Assembly (NCBI GenBank): GCA_013398175.1
Contig: VZRZ01003122.1
Span: 108,783 to 172,782, forward strand
Origin: Climacteris rufus
Lineage: Eukaryota > Chordata > Aves > Passeriformes > Climacteridae
Reading direction: 5' to 3'
DNA: 64,000 nt
The translations under genes were made by a program, and so were the position numbers. The notes under the pieces were generated by a model. That model did no database searches, was not told the origin of the DNA, and worked only from the letters and a program-made list of their open reading frames with translations. Positions within the stretch are counted from its first letter, which is position 1. Each line of letters starts with the position of its first letter. Shown one piece after another: positions 37,463 to 51,160 of the stretch.

Positions 37463-40400
37463 ATGGGGGATATGCCTTGCATGAAAAAGGGCTGCCTTCT
37501 CTCCTGGCACTACTTCCACTCCTCTCTGGCACAGGACAGGCTGGTCCAGCTGAGATCTCTTCCTTGGAGACTGCTGGATCAGTGTACCTCAGTGCATTGT
37601 CTTTAGCCCTGATGTGCCTGGATGGAGGGAGAGGCATTAGTGGAGATTAAGTTTTTAAAATGAAATCAATGGACAGCCCATGCTGGACTTGTGCACAGGC
37701 CTGATCCTGGAGTCCTGCTGGTGGCCGTTGGTATCCAGCAGAAAGAAGCACAGGCCTGCCCAGAAAGCAGCCCCTTTCTTTAGTCCTTGCCAAAAAGATA
37801 TTGGAAAGGGGAAGAAGGATTCCCCTTCAGAATCTTAGGATTCTGGCATTTTAATCCACATGTCTTTCTCTCTTCTCACCCCTTGCTTTGCAAGAGAAAA
37901 TAGTGTGAATTTGAGTCTGCAAATCACTCATCAGTCAGTGCATTACCAGGACACGATCAGTTACTGAGTCAACACTGCTCCGTGTGCTCCAGAAACAGGG
38001 GATCCATCATCCGTCAGGCAGGAGCTCTCCTCGGCTGTTGTGCATTAGCCCTGAGCTGTGCTCACACATCTGCCAGGGCTGACACCGGGGGTAACATGAA
38101 CTGAACCAGGTGTGTTTGCCTGAGCACAGCCTCCCCTGATTCCCAGGTGTATTTCCAGCAGATCCCCGACCCCTCGTGCTGGGATGGATGAGCTGTGAAT
38201 GAAGGAGGGATGTCCTCCTTCCCACGCGGTGGCTGCCACAGACCGTGCTCTGCCTTCTTCCTGCTGTGCTCTCCTCTTCCTCCTGGCCTGGGGCTTTCAC
38301 AGCTCTAACAAAAGCCCACATGGGTTTCTTCCACAGGAACAAATTTCAGGCAGCCAAGAGCTTCTGGAGTTCACTGACTTTGCCAGCTTTTCTGGCTCTG
38401 TGGTGCATCTTCCTTGGGGCAAAAGTGCCCTGGCGTCAAAATTTAACCTCCCCTTGTGTTGCTTCTAGGGCAAGTCAGAAACTTTCTGATGAGAGGCTTT
38501 GTGTTGCAAACTGCCTCTGCTGGAACTGGGATGCAGTGAAGCATGCTGGAGTTTTAGATTGGATTTTCTTATTTTGTAATAAACTGAAACATCTTTTTCT
38601 GCTCTTGCAGCAGGGAAATGAAGCAGCAGCAGCCTGCTTGCCTGTACCACAAGGTAATGCTGTCTGTTTTCACTCCACAACAGCTTCTTGTCTAAAAGTC
38701 TGCTTGAGATTAAGTTTTTAATTATACCACAGAAAAAAAAAATGAAATCCAAATGAATTGATTGCACTTTGTTGGAGTGGTATGTCAACTTGCCTTTAAA
38801 AAAAATTTTTTTTAATTTAAACAACAGAAAATTTGGACGCATTTTTGCTTTTGTTCTGCTTTGGAGCAGTAGCACATTCCGCCTTTTCTATGGGAATGGA
38901 AATCTGGCATGTTGACCAGCTTCTGTTGTTTCAGAAAATGTCTTCAATGGTATTTTGGGCTCTCGATGACATCTTGCTGTCTGTTCCTGCTTTTCATTCT
39001 CTCTTTGCTTCCCATGGGACCTGGGACGATGCTCTGCCCTTCCCTCCTGCGGGGGGCTGGGTCTGTGCCCAGCTCAGAGGCTGAATGCAAACCCAGCAGC
39101 CCCTTCCCTTTCCCACACCTTGCCCTGTCTGTGTGTCCCAGCTCCGAGCAGCTGGGAGCTGGGCCCCAGCGCTGCCTTGGGGCTGAGTCTTGCTGGGTGC
39201 CGAGGGACCCTGGGCACCACTGAGTGCCCAGGACACTGCTGCAGCCCCTGGCTGGTGGCTCCCTTGATGGTTCTGTGCTGTGATGTGTGGGGATGGATGC
39301 TTTGCAGTGGCAGGTACTGCTGGCTGCTGAGCATCGGGTTTGGCAGCTGGACAGACTGCCAGGGCATCTGTCACTGCCTCAGCCCAGCGCAAGAGTCCCA
39401 GCAGGATTTCTAAAATGTAAATTACAACTGCAATGTGATACACATCCTTTTGGCTTACTTTTTTTTCTCCCTCCTTCCTGTTTGAATTCAGTATCTTGAG
39501 TCTGTAAAATTGTTGGACTCATAGCTATTTTGCTTGTGTCTCATGGATACTGGAGACGCTTCCTGCATGGGGAGGCAGACATCTGCTGTAGCCTGTTTTT
39601 GGAGTTTTTTTGTGTCAGGCAGCCTGAAGTTGGCAGGTGGGAGTCGGTGGTTATTATCAGAATCTGAGTAATATCCTCTGCCTCCTTGATAACTCTCTGC
39701 TGGCTGCTCTGCAGCTTTGGTATGTTTGCTTGTCCTCTTCTGCTTCTCTGGAGATCATTCCAGTAAAAAGTAAATAAAAAAAAAGTTGTGTGCTCCCCGA
39801 AGTCATCGCAGAACACAGCCTGCACTATCTCTTTCTCTCTCTTGTCCACATAAATCACTGCTAAGTCATGTGCAGAGAATGTGAAAGAATGCATTTATAC
39901 CCAAAATGCTCTCCTCTCCCCTTCTCTCTAAAAGCAAACTCCCCCACTTGTGCTCCAGTGCCTGCTGTCAGGGAGCATCTGATGCACTGTCGCCTTCCAT
40001 GTCCCTTCCTGACACTTGCAGCTTTATTTAGGTCTGGGCTTTGGTGACAGTCAGAAAGCTTTGCCCTGGACAATTGGAATCTGGCAGCTCTTGTGGGGAG
40101 GTTCTGAATCTGCCCTCTCCAGGCATCTCCTTGCGGGTTTTGAGTCCCCAGTTCCCTCCCCTCATTGGCTTTATTTACCCCAGAATCATCAGGGTTGCTC
40201 TCCAGCCACTGCAGTTAACAAAGCTGAATGGTGTTTCCTGGGCCTCAGACCAGTGCCCTAGGTCTGCTGACCTTTGCATTTCCAGTGAAGGAATGCCAGC
40301 TGGTGGGTCAGCTGGTGATCCTGGAGGTTCAGCTGATGTCTTGTCCTGTACTTTGCTTCTCTAAATGTTTTTTAGGGCAGCCCTGAGCAGCTGAAGGCAG

Positions 40401-40506
40401 CAGAAGTGGTACAGCACTGTGGGCAGAGTGGGTCTGATGCAGCCTGGAGTTCCCAGCTACAAATAATTGCACTTGGTCCTGGGGCGCCTGTGGACTTTGG
40501 CACCAG

Positions 40507-40594
40507 CTTAAGTATCTTGTTGATACTTAAGTGTCTGCTGGGCCAGACACCTAATGTTATTAGCAGACACTAAATAGGTCTCTCTTATTTAGTG
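40507..40594. repeat. Cluster of nested perfect inverted repeats
   Basis: Five short palindromic stems lie in 88 bases. They are a 10-base stem CTTAAGTATC/GATACTTAAG with a 5-base loop; GTGTCTG/CAGACAC with a 6-base loop; CTAAT/ATTAG with a 3-base loop; AGTGTCTGCT/AGCAGACACT spanning 40530-40571, which competes with the previous two; and CACTAAATA/TATTTAGTG with a 9-base loop. All arms are exact. The origin is unknown; a miniature DNA-transposon remnant or a structured RNA segment within the GPC3 intron are both possible. Confidence 0.8.
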
Positions 40595-43500
40595 GCTTTA
40601 ATTTATTAAATCAGGCAGAAGTACTCTCAGAAGAGGAATGCTGGAAAAGGGAGCAGAGCGAGCTGTGAGCTTCTAATTTGCTGGATCAGGCCCCTGGAGA
40701 TCCATGTGATCTGGTGCACTAGAGGCAGTGCTATTGCAGTGACTCATAAACAGATGTGCCCAATTTACATTGCAGCTTAATACCTTTGTTTAAAAAAAAT
40801 GGTCTTTTTTTAAAGACAAATGTGTTAAAGCAGATGTTTCCAGTAAAACAAATACTTGTGTGATTTACAAACAACTTCCTACTGCCAGAACTCATTAGAA
40901 AATGTGGAAAAAAGAAAAATGGTTCTGTGTACCAAATAAAAAAATCCCAAAATAAGGACATAGCAAGATGGTATTGCTACACACTGAACAAAAAGTACTG
41001 CTGTGCTTGGGTTGGAAAGCAAGAAGTTAGAGCATGATTTTGATTGCTAATAACAGTAAGGTTCACCCTGACCAGTTGCATTCATTAAGGAGGAGAACCT
41101 GTCTGTAAAAACACTTAGCCAGCTCCTGTTATGTAGGATACAGGGTAACTGGGACCACTATGTGGGACTGCCTGGAGGTTCCTAAATCCCTTACATCCTA
41201 CTGAAACCTACACTGGGCATCTGGACAGCTGCAGGATGGCACTAACCCTAAAGTAGAGCAAACAAATGCAGCCCCTAGAGCAAGGCCTGCTCCAAGGGAT
41301 CCCTCCCTGGGCATCTCCCCACAGCAGGATGGGAAGCACAGGGGGACACTTTCTCTGCCTGCGCCCTGACCTGCAGCTCAGGTTGTGCCTTTCACCTGCT
41401 CCTCCCAGGTTTTGGGAGGCAAGGACAGCCATGTGCTGAGAAACTCGTGTTGTCTCTGGTCTCTTTGAATCTGCTTCCTGCCCAGCTCCTGTTTGCCCTG
41501 CAAGCCCAGCACTCGTGTTACAATTTGACACCCCATGAGGTCTTAATGAGTTTCCCAGGCTGCTGCTGCAGCACAGCCACTGCTTTTGTCAGCCACAGGG
41601 ACTGGCAATCCCCCTTTGCCTTCCAGCTCTCCATGCCACAGGTATCATATTTTTTTAATGCACTTGTCACCTATTTCATCCAGGCATTTGTTAAGCAAGA
41701 AACAGTGACAGCAGATGTTTGTGGGTTGGCAGGCTGCTCGTCTAAATCCATTGTATGTGTGTGCCCTGGGCACATGGCTCGTCCAGCTTCTGAGAGGACA
41801 TGGAGCCATCCAGGCAGATGGGAAGATGGGGAGGCATCCAGCAAGCCTGAATGGAACAAAACAGGGCAATCAGGAGGCAGAGAGGGTTTTGCTTCTTTAC
41901 TAGAGCATTGCAGGAAATGCTTCCAGAGTGACCATAGCTGCAGGAGTGCTGTGTGATGTGTGTGGATTTTTCTGGCAGAGGATACTGGCTCTGTAAATGC
42001 TGCAGTGAGGGAGATTTCTGGAGCACCTCAGAGCACCCAGCACGTTGGGGTGCCTTCCCATGGGCCTGCTGGGGCTGTCTCTTGCTGCTGGAGAAGCTGG
42101 GAGGAAGGGGCTGGAGGATGTCTCACCCAGGGATGGGTGCCACAGCTGTCCAGTGGCACAACAAGGAAGCAACAAGGATAATGTGAGAAGCTTCTATTAC
42201 TTCTTGGCACATGGATGTCTCATCAAGGGTGTCCAGTCCATCCTTAGGAAAAATGACTGCTAAGGTCAGAGACTCTTGAGATGTCCTTAGAAAGAGGGAC
42301 TGAGCAGATGCCCTGAAGGGTGGCTGTGGGATGGGACTGTCCTCACCCTCCCAGCTGCCTGGTGTGTCAGCTTTCCATGCCTTGCCATAAAGAGTGTTTT
42401 CAGAGCCAAACCTCAGATGGCTTCCTTCTCAGAGGGACTTGCTGGGATGTGTGCAGAGGGACTAGAAATATCCTGGGAGGAGGATGCTGCTGTTTCAGAG
42501 TGGCTTGGGGCAATGAAAGGTGCTTTTCTCAGCTCTCCTGTCAGTGTTCCTGAAGCCTTGTCACAAGCTCGGCTCAGTTTTAGCCATTAGTGAATGGAGG
42601 CTTGTGTTTGGCTCTCAGGAACCAGGAGGCTTCAGTGCTTAATTAATCTCTGCAAAGTGGAGGGTGTAATTAATGCCTGTGGTGTGCTTTGAGATCCTTA
42701 GGTCTCTTGGGCATTGTGAAATCTGCTTTGGTCTGTGAAAATCATCACTGGCCAGTACCAAATGCCAGGCACAGCCATCCCAGTGTGGCCACTCATCCTA
42801 TCAAAGTGGTTAGGAGTCTTTTGGTCTCTTCTGGGGCTGTCTTGGGGAGGGTCATGGGCAGATGTAGCCCCAAACATCTTCTGTCCCCTTCATGCTACAA
42901 CATTCCCCAATCAGTGCCAATTGTTCTGGGGACATGGAGCCAAATGGAGAAAAAAATCTCCCCTCACTCCTTAAAAAGGGGGCATCTCTGTCTCCTTTCC
43001 TGGTATTGCCACACAGACTTTTGTGATTTGTTCCTGAAATCCCTTTGTTTTTCAGCAATTTATTCAGAGAGGGAAAATTGTCACTAGTTGCTTGGTGCTG
43101 GTTTTAGATTAAACCATCTTGCAAAGACTAAGCAAATTTGGTTTAAAAAATTATATATTTTGGCAGCTTAAGGACACCCAGGCAAAATTCCTTCCTGATA
43201 TCTATAAAGCTTTTTTTTTCTTACTTTATAAACGTAAAGGAGAAGACAACAGATTGCAGGTATGTCAAGTTCCAGCACAATAGACTGCCATTATTTAAAG
43301 AAGATGCTTTTAACCAAGTCTTTAAAATTCCCTCCTCATTTACCAATTTTCAGGTGTAAAACTGCACATTGGGCAGAACTGCTCCCTGTCACACCCCCCC
43401 GTGACGCCACTGCTCACGCTCTGGGTGATCCACAGACGTTTTACACCTCCAAGCATTAACAGAAATAAATTAACACTTTAAAAGCGTAAATGTTGTATTT

Positions 43501-46030
43501 CATAGGAGTCAGGCAGGATATTTGGAAGGGAAAGAAATGTAAATGGAATGAAATTCTTAAGCAAGATTATTGATATGACAGGACTAAAGAGCTTGGGATT
43601 CTGTGAAAAGTGCCTCTTTTCATCCCTCTAATAAGTCCATTACTTGCACTCGGGAATATTTTAAGGTCCTTTTCATGCTGAATCTGGAGTTGAGCATGCT
43701 TTGCATTTCAAGCTTTGTCTATGAATCAGTAGAAGCCAAAGTTATTTCTGCTTTAAAATAACAGGAGCAGGGAACAGCTAATCTCTTTTCATTCTGAGTC
43801 CTTACATTATTTTACTGGACAGAGTTTGTGTTGGCTACAAAACAGGGCATTCACAAAATCTATGAGAAGGAATTTAGTCTAAGAATGAAGCCTAGATTGC
43901 AGTATGCATAAAGACTCCTTTTCCTAAGGCCATTAAGAAATTCCAAATCTGAGCTATTTTGAACAGTGACATTAAATTAGCCTTGCTAATTCCAGTAATT
44001 CAAGCCGATAGCTGAGTTTACAAATCTACTAGATGAGGCCTTCCCATAATTACAATCTCAATGTGCTTTTCAGCTAAGGTGAGTTTGGCACAAAAAAAAA
44101 AAGATAAATAAATAAAAGGGGGGAAAATGCTCTTTCTGTTCTGGCTTTTGAGATGAATATCTCTAAAGAACAGTTAAGCGGCTGTATTGCACCAATAAGA
44201 CGTCCCCTGTCTTGGACTGGTAAGTTCATTTTGCCTCTAATGTGCAAGTGAAACGCAGAGGGGAGATTGGATTTTTCCCTGCTTTGTTTTTTCTGTTGTC
44301 TCTTTTCAAAAGAACATTGATGCTGCTGGTGCTTGTAGTTCAAATTTTTAGTTGTTTATTTACAGGTGGTAATTCTTCCTGGGAAAAGAAAGAGTGTTAC
44401 TCTGTTACCCTCTTTTGTGGGGGGAAAATACCCCAACCTTTGGTGGATAAATCCAGGTTAGAGCAGGTGGAACTATGATACAAAGGTGCAACCCCAGTTA
44501 TTCCTCTGAACAAGGTGTTGATTTCCAGATCCCAACACAACTAAACATTCCCAGAGTGATGGAAAGGTTTTCAGAACATGTTTTCAAAGCCATAAGGCAC
44601 AAAAACATGAAACAAATAAAAATTGAGTGCATTATTTAAAAGGGTGTTAATTTTATTAGAACCACACTGAGGTAATATAAGGGCGAACGTAAGTATTCAC
44701 ATCAGCACTTAACTCGGGCTGCGATGTTCATAAAATGTCCTTTTGATCAAGCTGTGAGTGTTTTGATCCTTATTCTATGAGCATCATTCAAAGTGACCTA
44801 ACTGTAGCTCCAAACAGGCATCTGCAGCTGCAGAAGTCCTTGAGCAATAACAGGTCAGGAACTTGAATGTGCGCTCTGCCGGGAATGCTAATATTGCAAT
44901 CCTTTTTTGTTGTTGTTGTTCCAAAAAATAAGGAAAGCACAAAAACTCTCACGAAATAAAAATTCACAACAGAAAATTTTCCTGCCACCATCAGCTGTGG
45001 ATACTTGAGTCAAAATATTAAACAAAATGATGATTTTAATCTATTAGAAAAATAATGGCATGGCTGCTAAGTATTTCCGTATCATCCCCACATGAGTGTT
45101 TGACCTTCCTCCTCTTGGTAACACTGTCACCATTGGCACATTAGTGATTTTTGGAAGACCACCCTGATTTAAGATCTGCTGGGCACCCACAGGACTGGGT
45201 GCAGCTCCTGCAGCTCACAAAACAGTGCCAGCACACTGCACAGTCACACAGAGCCTGTTTGGAGAAGGGATGGACCAAAAAGCTTGCAGGAGGCTGGCAG
45301 TCACCCCCTCCTCTCCCTGCTGCAGGCAGGTTTTCTACCACTAATCAGCGTTGTCCGCAGGCTTGGGTACATGCAGCAGATTGTATCCTAAAATAGTGCT
45401 TAGGGCAAAATCAGGTAGAAACAGCTCTGCTGTTCTTAGGGGCTGGAGGGAGCTGCTGCTGCTCCCCGAGGCCGGGGTGATGGCTGGGGAGGAGGGAGAT
45501 AGGGTGGTGGGGGCATGAGCATGACTCTTTTTTTTCTGGCTCAGTGAAGAGAGGGGAGAGGCTGAATGCAATTCTTGATTTCCAGGAAACTCTTATCTCT
45601 AATCTCTGTAATCCATTTTAGAGAGGATTTTGTGATTTTGAAAGGATTTATAAACTGGATTACGTAGCCTTTTTATTTTGATTTTCCACTGTGATTGTGA
45701 CATTCCTGAGAGAGAGCCATGATTGCTACAGCTAGGATGGAGAAGGAGGCATTTGTGGACTTGGACCTCGGAGCCCTATTAAGCTGTCACCTCCTTGTGC
45801 CACTGCTTGCTAGATCAATGGAGGTGTCCCCAGAACAATTTGGATGTTCCCACATGAGCAGTGTGTCCTCATCCCTGGGACCTTCTTGTGCCTGTGTGGT
45901 ACAACCTGATTCAAGGAGATGCCAGGCAGGACCTCCTGCAGTACCCCATTTTTATAGGCTGAAGTCACTGTAATGTTGTTTTAATGCAGGTTCAGGATTG
46001 TATGAATGTATGTATCTATGTATTAATTTG

Positions 46031-46046
46031 TTTATTTATTTATTTA
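46031..46046 (+). repeat. (TTTA)4 microsatellite
   Basis: Four tetranucleotide units preceded by a decayed GTAT/TATG-rich stretch from about 45995. Probably length-variable. Confidence 0.9.
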
Positions 46047-49000
46047 AGCAGGTTAACACAATGAAAAAAGCCAGGCGATGCTGTAGCCTCTTGGCTCCCT
46101 TCCCTTGGCAGCTGTCTCACCTCAGCTCCTGCTCTATGCAAACATTTGCCTGGCATGGACAGGGGGAGCTTGCTGTCCATCCATGCCAGTGATCCCGGGC
46201 AGTGTCAGAGCACAGAACCTCAGGGAATTTCTCCAGGAACAGAGGTAGGCTGAGCAGAGGAGCGTGGTGTTCCACCATGCCTGAGCCTACCTGCCAGGTC
46301 TACCTGTGGGCTGAGCAGGTATGTCCATGCACAACCCAAATTCTTGGGTTATGAGCTGAAATGTCACTCCAGATATTTCCCTGTGCATTGTGAGTTGTAA
46401 CCTGGTGGAGTCTCTGCCAATGTGTTCCCTGGGCTGGGAGTGCTGCTCAGGCACTTTCTTTACATGTGTGCTCAAGGAGGAAAACACCAGCTGCCTTGGA
46501 TTCCTTTTTCCGTAAAAGCATAAGGCAATGATGGATGTTCAGGAATTTTTCACTGAGTGTAGACATTGCACAAAGTCCTTGTCCCTTCTGATTGAAGAGG
46601 CACATTCCTGGTTGCCTAATTGGAGCATGAATGCCATGAACCCGTGGTCTCCGTGACCTGGGCACTGTCAGGTCTGGTTTCCGCACGCAGTGAGTCACAA
46701 GGGAAGATGTCAGATGTTCTGGGTGCCGTAACACCACCATGAGTTTTCTAATCAAGCATTGAGAAATATCTTCCTGCCTTAAGGGCTGTTTTTAGTGGCT
46801 AACATCTGGAAGGCAGGGACCATTGCATTCCCCTTAGGATGTACTTTGGCAGGTCTTGCTAATACAGAAATGTCCTGAGCTTGGAGAGTTGAAGGCCAGC
46901 ACGCAGCAAGCAAAAGCTGCTGTCCTGGTCATACCCAAAGAGCTTTTGGGGGAGAAAAGAGGAAGGAGAAAATTTCAGTTTGATGGGATTATGTTGTTTT
47001 CAGTGATTAGAGGGAATATGAAGCATTTCATTTTGCTCTGCTATCATTGGGAACCTTACCTCCCCAAAATCAACACTGTACTGAGATGTCTCAGGTGAAA
47101 ACAAAGTGATCAGAAGGGATCTCTTTGTAGTTTAGATCTTGAAGGTCTCCAAAGAGGAAGATGACTCCACATCTGTGCGGGCTGAGGTACTTGGGGGATC
47201 TGCAGGACCATTGCTTGACTCAGTCCTATATTGCTGCCACATAAATAATTTAACTTCTATTCATACTCTTCTGGTTCCAGCTATTCCTCTTTTTGTTTCT
47301 TGACTCCTGCCTTTGAAGATGTTTTTGGCTGTACGTGTTTAGCTCCCTATTTTTCAGTGCTTTTCTCCTAAGTTCCTTTAGGTAGCAGCTCTGCTTCTAG
47401 ACTGTGCAGCTGGATATCAGAATAGAGCATGCTGCTTCATCAGCAAAGTACAAAGGCTCTGGCACTTCCAATTAATAATGCTAATGAGATTTTAAAATTT
47501 TTAATAGATTACATGAGTGCATTTTGCTAAACACATTTTTGTGGCTCTGCTCCGTGAGTGCAGTTCAGAAACTCTTTCACGCTCTGCCAAGGGGAAAACG
47601 AGTAATGCAATTGCAGACGCCAGATTCTCTTCAGGGTAAATCTAGAACAAACCAAGGAGCAAAGAGGAATTTAATGAGTACGTTTTCAAAGTAAACAGAG
47701 GCCTAGGTCATAAATGATGGCCCTTCCTCACCATCAGCCTCTGGCCAAGGTGGGGGGGGGAGGAGCAATTGCTTGGATTGGGGTCATGGTGCAGCCCCTC
47801 TGCCTGTACCATCTGATATGTTTTGAGGGTGTTTTGTCCCTTCATCCCATCAAAAGCTTAAGCACCTGTGTGGAGAGACTTCTGTGCTAGTACTGGAGGT
47901 TGGGGAGCCAGGGTGTGCACTGGCTGCCTCACAGAGATCATTGCCTTGTGTACTCGAGCAGCACCTAGTTACAACCCTGACAGGAGACTGAGATGGACCT
48001 TCCTCATATCTTGATGCCCCCAAATCAACTTAGTTGCTGACTTCCAGAGAGCTTCCATCCTAGGGCAACTTCCTCCCCAGTCAGTGCTGGGTTTGTGGTG
48101 GTGCCTGTGATCTCTGGGTCGCTGTTGAACACACACTGCAGGCCACGGGGCATCGGTGACACACTGGCAGCCGAGAGGTGTCAAACAGGCAAGTGGGGGA
48201 AAAGCTTTGGTTTGCAAATCAGCAATCCCAAACCCAATTCCTTTGGGTTTCTGTCCAGGAAGTTGGTTTTACCACTCGTTGGTGGCTCCCTTGGCCATGT
48301 TGCCGACGGCAGCAGGGTGGTGTTGAACTGGATTTTTTTCTTCCTTTTTTTTCCAAATCCATATTGCCAAGAGCCGCACCTCCTAAATTGCTGTGGAGGA
48401 GGTGGAAAAGGAGAGGCACAAGACCATGCACATGCTGCACATCCATCTCGGTGATCTGTGCCAACACAAGCACCACGGCCAGCCCTGGCTCAGCGCTTTA
48501 ATTACACATCGGCGCGGCCGCACCTACGGCTGGGCTGTTGCAGCTCGTTGTGCAAGAAGACAACTGGCAAACCTGTTGGTGCTCCAGGATTTTAATGGTA
48601 ATAAGCCAGAGGGCAAAACTTCCTCACTGAGATGAAACCATGCTTGGCTAGGTGTTTGGAAGAGTTTAAGGTGTTTTGGAGAAGCAGAGGGTTGGGAATC
48701 TCAACTGTATCCGTGCAGTTGTGGCTGTTTGTGTCATGTAACCCCATAGATGTTTTCAGGTATTGTCTTTGTGGAGGCTGAGGTGTGTTTGTAGTATGAG
48801 CTGCTTGCATGAGAAAGCCAGATAACTGCAGGCTGAGGTGAGCAGAGCTTTTGGTGTTCTGGAAAAGCTTGAGATGAAATTGGACTGTTCTCCTACATTT
48901 CAGGTGCAAACATCTGTGAGAGTGAAGCGGTTGGTACCATGGAGAAAGAGAGAGCTGGGAGCCAAGGTTAGGCAGTCTGGTGTGTGGAATCACAGGCTCT

Positions 49001-50069
49001 TATGCTTCACCTTGCAATGAGTCAACAGTTTGGGCTTGACTCAAACATCTCTCCCTTTAAGAAATCCTGTCCTGTTTAGGAGACAGCCAGTCTACTGCAC
49101 CTATTGGCAACCTGCTCCCCACACTGAAGGTGCTCACTGCTTAAAAAAAATTAAACAAAGCAATGCATTCTGGAGATTGTCATTCTCAGAGGCAATGATA
49201 GCATGTGCTTTCCTAGGAGAAATGAGTCCTGAAGGAAAGATGCAGGCAGATGTTGGCAGATGCAGGAGCTTGCCAAGCTGCCCTACCTGTGTATGACATT
49301 TCTACTTGATGTGTTTTGCGCTCACTGGAAACACACAGTCACAATCCATTCCCTGTACACCACAGGGTTTCTATCATCTGCAAACCAAGGCCATCACCAC
49401 GTCCCTGCAGGTGCTCTGGCCCACCAGCAGCCCCATTGGGTGAACACGCTGCATTAGGCTTGATGGTTTGGCCTGTGACGGGATCCCCTTGCTCCTGTTG
49501 CTGCTGCACAAGGCACTGGCAGAGCTATCAAGTGACAGGGCGAGGTGGTTTTCATGCCTGGCCATCCATTATGGCCCTGTTACTATATTAGGCCCATCGC
49601 TGGAACCATCTGCCGGGGCAGTTTGGCAGGCGGGCAGCCCAGATGCCTGGCTGGGAGATGACATTCCCTGGCTCTGGGCTCTGGGCAGCAGCCGAGCCAG
49701 CCTGCAGGAGCCGGGCTCTTGGAGGTCATTTGCCAGAGTGGCATTTGCTAGCAGTTCTTTGCTTAAGGCTGTGCTGTCCTTTTAGGGGTGAAAATGGGTG
49801 TTTTGGTAGGCAGAGGTGGATCTGGCAGAGGAAAACCTGCATGCCAGAACTCATCCTCCCGGCTCCTTGTGAACCAGCTGCCATGGGACTTATTATCCCA
49901 ACTCAAAACCAACCTCCTCCCAGTTCAGCCATCTTTTGTAGCTGTCTCCAAAGCTGGTGTGGTTCAGCAAGAAGAGCTTTTTAATGATTCCTGCCCTATA
50001 AGCTTGTGCAGAGTCAGTGTGCCCAATTCTAGTCCTAATCCATGGAAAAATGCTGCTGCTTTATTCTGT

Positions 50070-50310
50070 GGATGCGGAAAGTGCGTGTTGTAGAGCTGGC
50101 GCCGGGTTTTGTCCTCCACGCTGCGAGACCATTGAAGCTGTTGCCGTCCTGGGAGCACAGCGCAGCAGCTTTGTGTTAGAGGGGCTTTGGTTACAAAAGA
50201 TGCTTCCGGAGGGACCGGCTTGTGTGCGGCTGGAGACCTTTCACCAGCTGTGTGAGGATTCCGGGAAACGGCACGGCACGCTCGGCTTGCGTGAGGGGGG
50301 CGGGAAATAG
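50070..50310. promoter_or_regulatory. CpG-dense patch in intron 7
   Basis: About 19 CpG dinucleotides fall in 240 bases by hand count, ending in a GCGTGAGGGGGGCGGG string that resembles an Sp1-type GC box. The flanks are CpG-poor. It may be an internal regulatory element or promoter, but no transcript can be inferred from the sequence. Confidence 0.4.
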
Positions 50311-50894
50311 CAGAGCTAATGATTGACTATTATTTTAAGGGGATTATCTAATCTGCAGCCCAGAGGACAAGAGGGGCCAAAATGAGTGAAGATTGAATTT
50401 GTAATTAGTGCAGATTGTTTGTAATACCCCCTGGACTCTGACTGATTATAAACAGAAACAGATTTTTCTAGCATCCTTTTCTAGTACGCCCCCACCCCAC
50501 AAAGTCTTTGCAGGCCAAAGGGCCACTTTGTACTGAGAAATTGATGCCAGTGAATTGGGTGATCAGTGCTGGGGCAGTGGAGATGTTTAAGGCAGAAGGT
50601 GGCTGGGTGGAGGGAAGGCAGAAGAACAGAGTTTTGGGTGGAAGTGGCCAAAATGGAGTAATGTGGAAGGTTAGTTTCTGTTACTCCACCAACCATCCTG
50701 CAGCTCCATCCCTGATGCTGAGGCTTCTTTGCTCCTGGCAGCTATGGAAATAGGAGGTGCAGGGATGTGGAGGTGGCCTGGACTAACCAGGGATCCTAAC
50801 AAAGGCTGGAAATCGTAATGGATAAGTACCTGGTTAGGAGCATTTGCTAATTTGGATTCCTGGATTTGAAATATGTTTATCATCAATAATATAA

Positions 50895-51160
50895 GCAATA
50901 CGAGAAGAGGCAATGGGAAGAGACTGATGCACAGGAAGTTCCACTTGAACATGAGGAAGAACTTCTTTCCTGTGCAGTGATGAAGCACTGGAACAAGTTG
51001 CCCAGAGAGGTTGTGGAGTCTCCCTCACTGGAGATAACCAAGAACTGTCTGGATGCAATCCTGTGCAATGTGCTTTGGGATGACCCTGCTTGAGCAGGGA
51101 GTTTGGACCAGATGACTCACTGTGGTCCCTTCCAACCTTGCTGATTCTGTGATGTATATT
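50895..51160 (+). mobile_element. CR1 LINE 3' end (about 265 bases, end of ORF2 plus tail)
   Basis: This is the longest and best-kept CR1 tail in the window. Diagnostic strings include GAAGTTCCACTTGAACATGA, GGAAGAACTTCTTTCCTGTG, GCCCAGAGAGGTTGTGGAGT, CTCCCTCACTGGAGATAACC, and GGTCCCTTCCAACC with the terminal GATTCTGTGATG. The first part corresponds to the extreme end of the reverse-transcriptase ORF and the rest to the 3'UTR. It is 5'-truncated and inactive, in sense orientation in intron 7. The tail differs from the copies at 15.5 and 37.3 kb, so it probably belongs to another CR1 subfamily. Confidence 0.95.

Noticed and set aside
41447..41956. 169-codon open frame in intron 7
   Set aside because: No domain, no supporting splice signals, and several overlapping frames on both strands.
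48505..48545. CpG cluster with a NotI-type GCGGCCGC site as a CpG island
   Set aside because: Only a few dozen bases long; too short to call an island without a computed profile.
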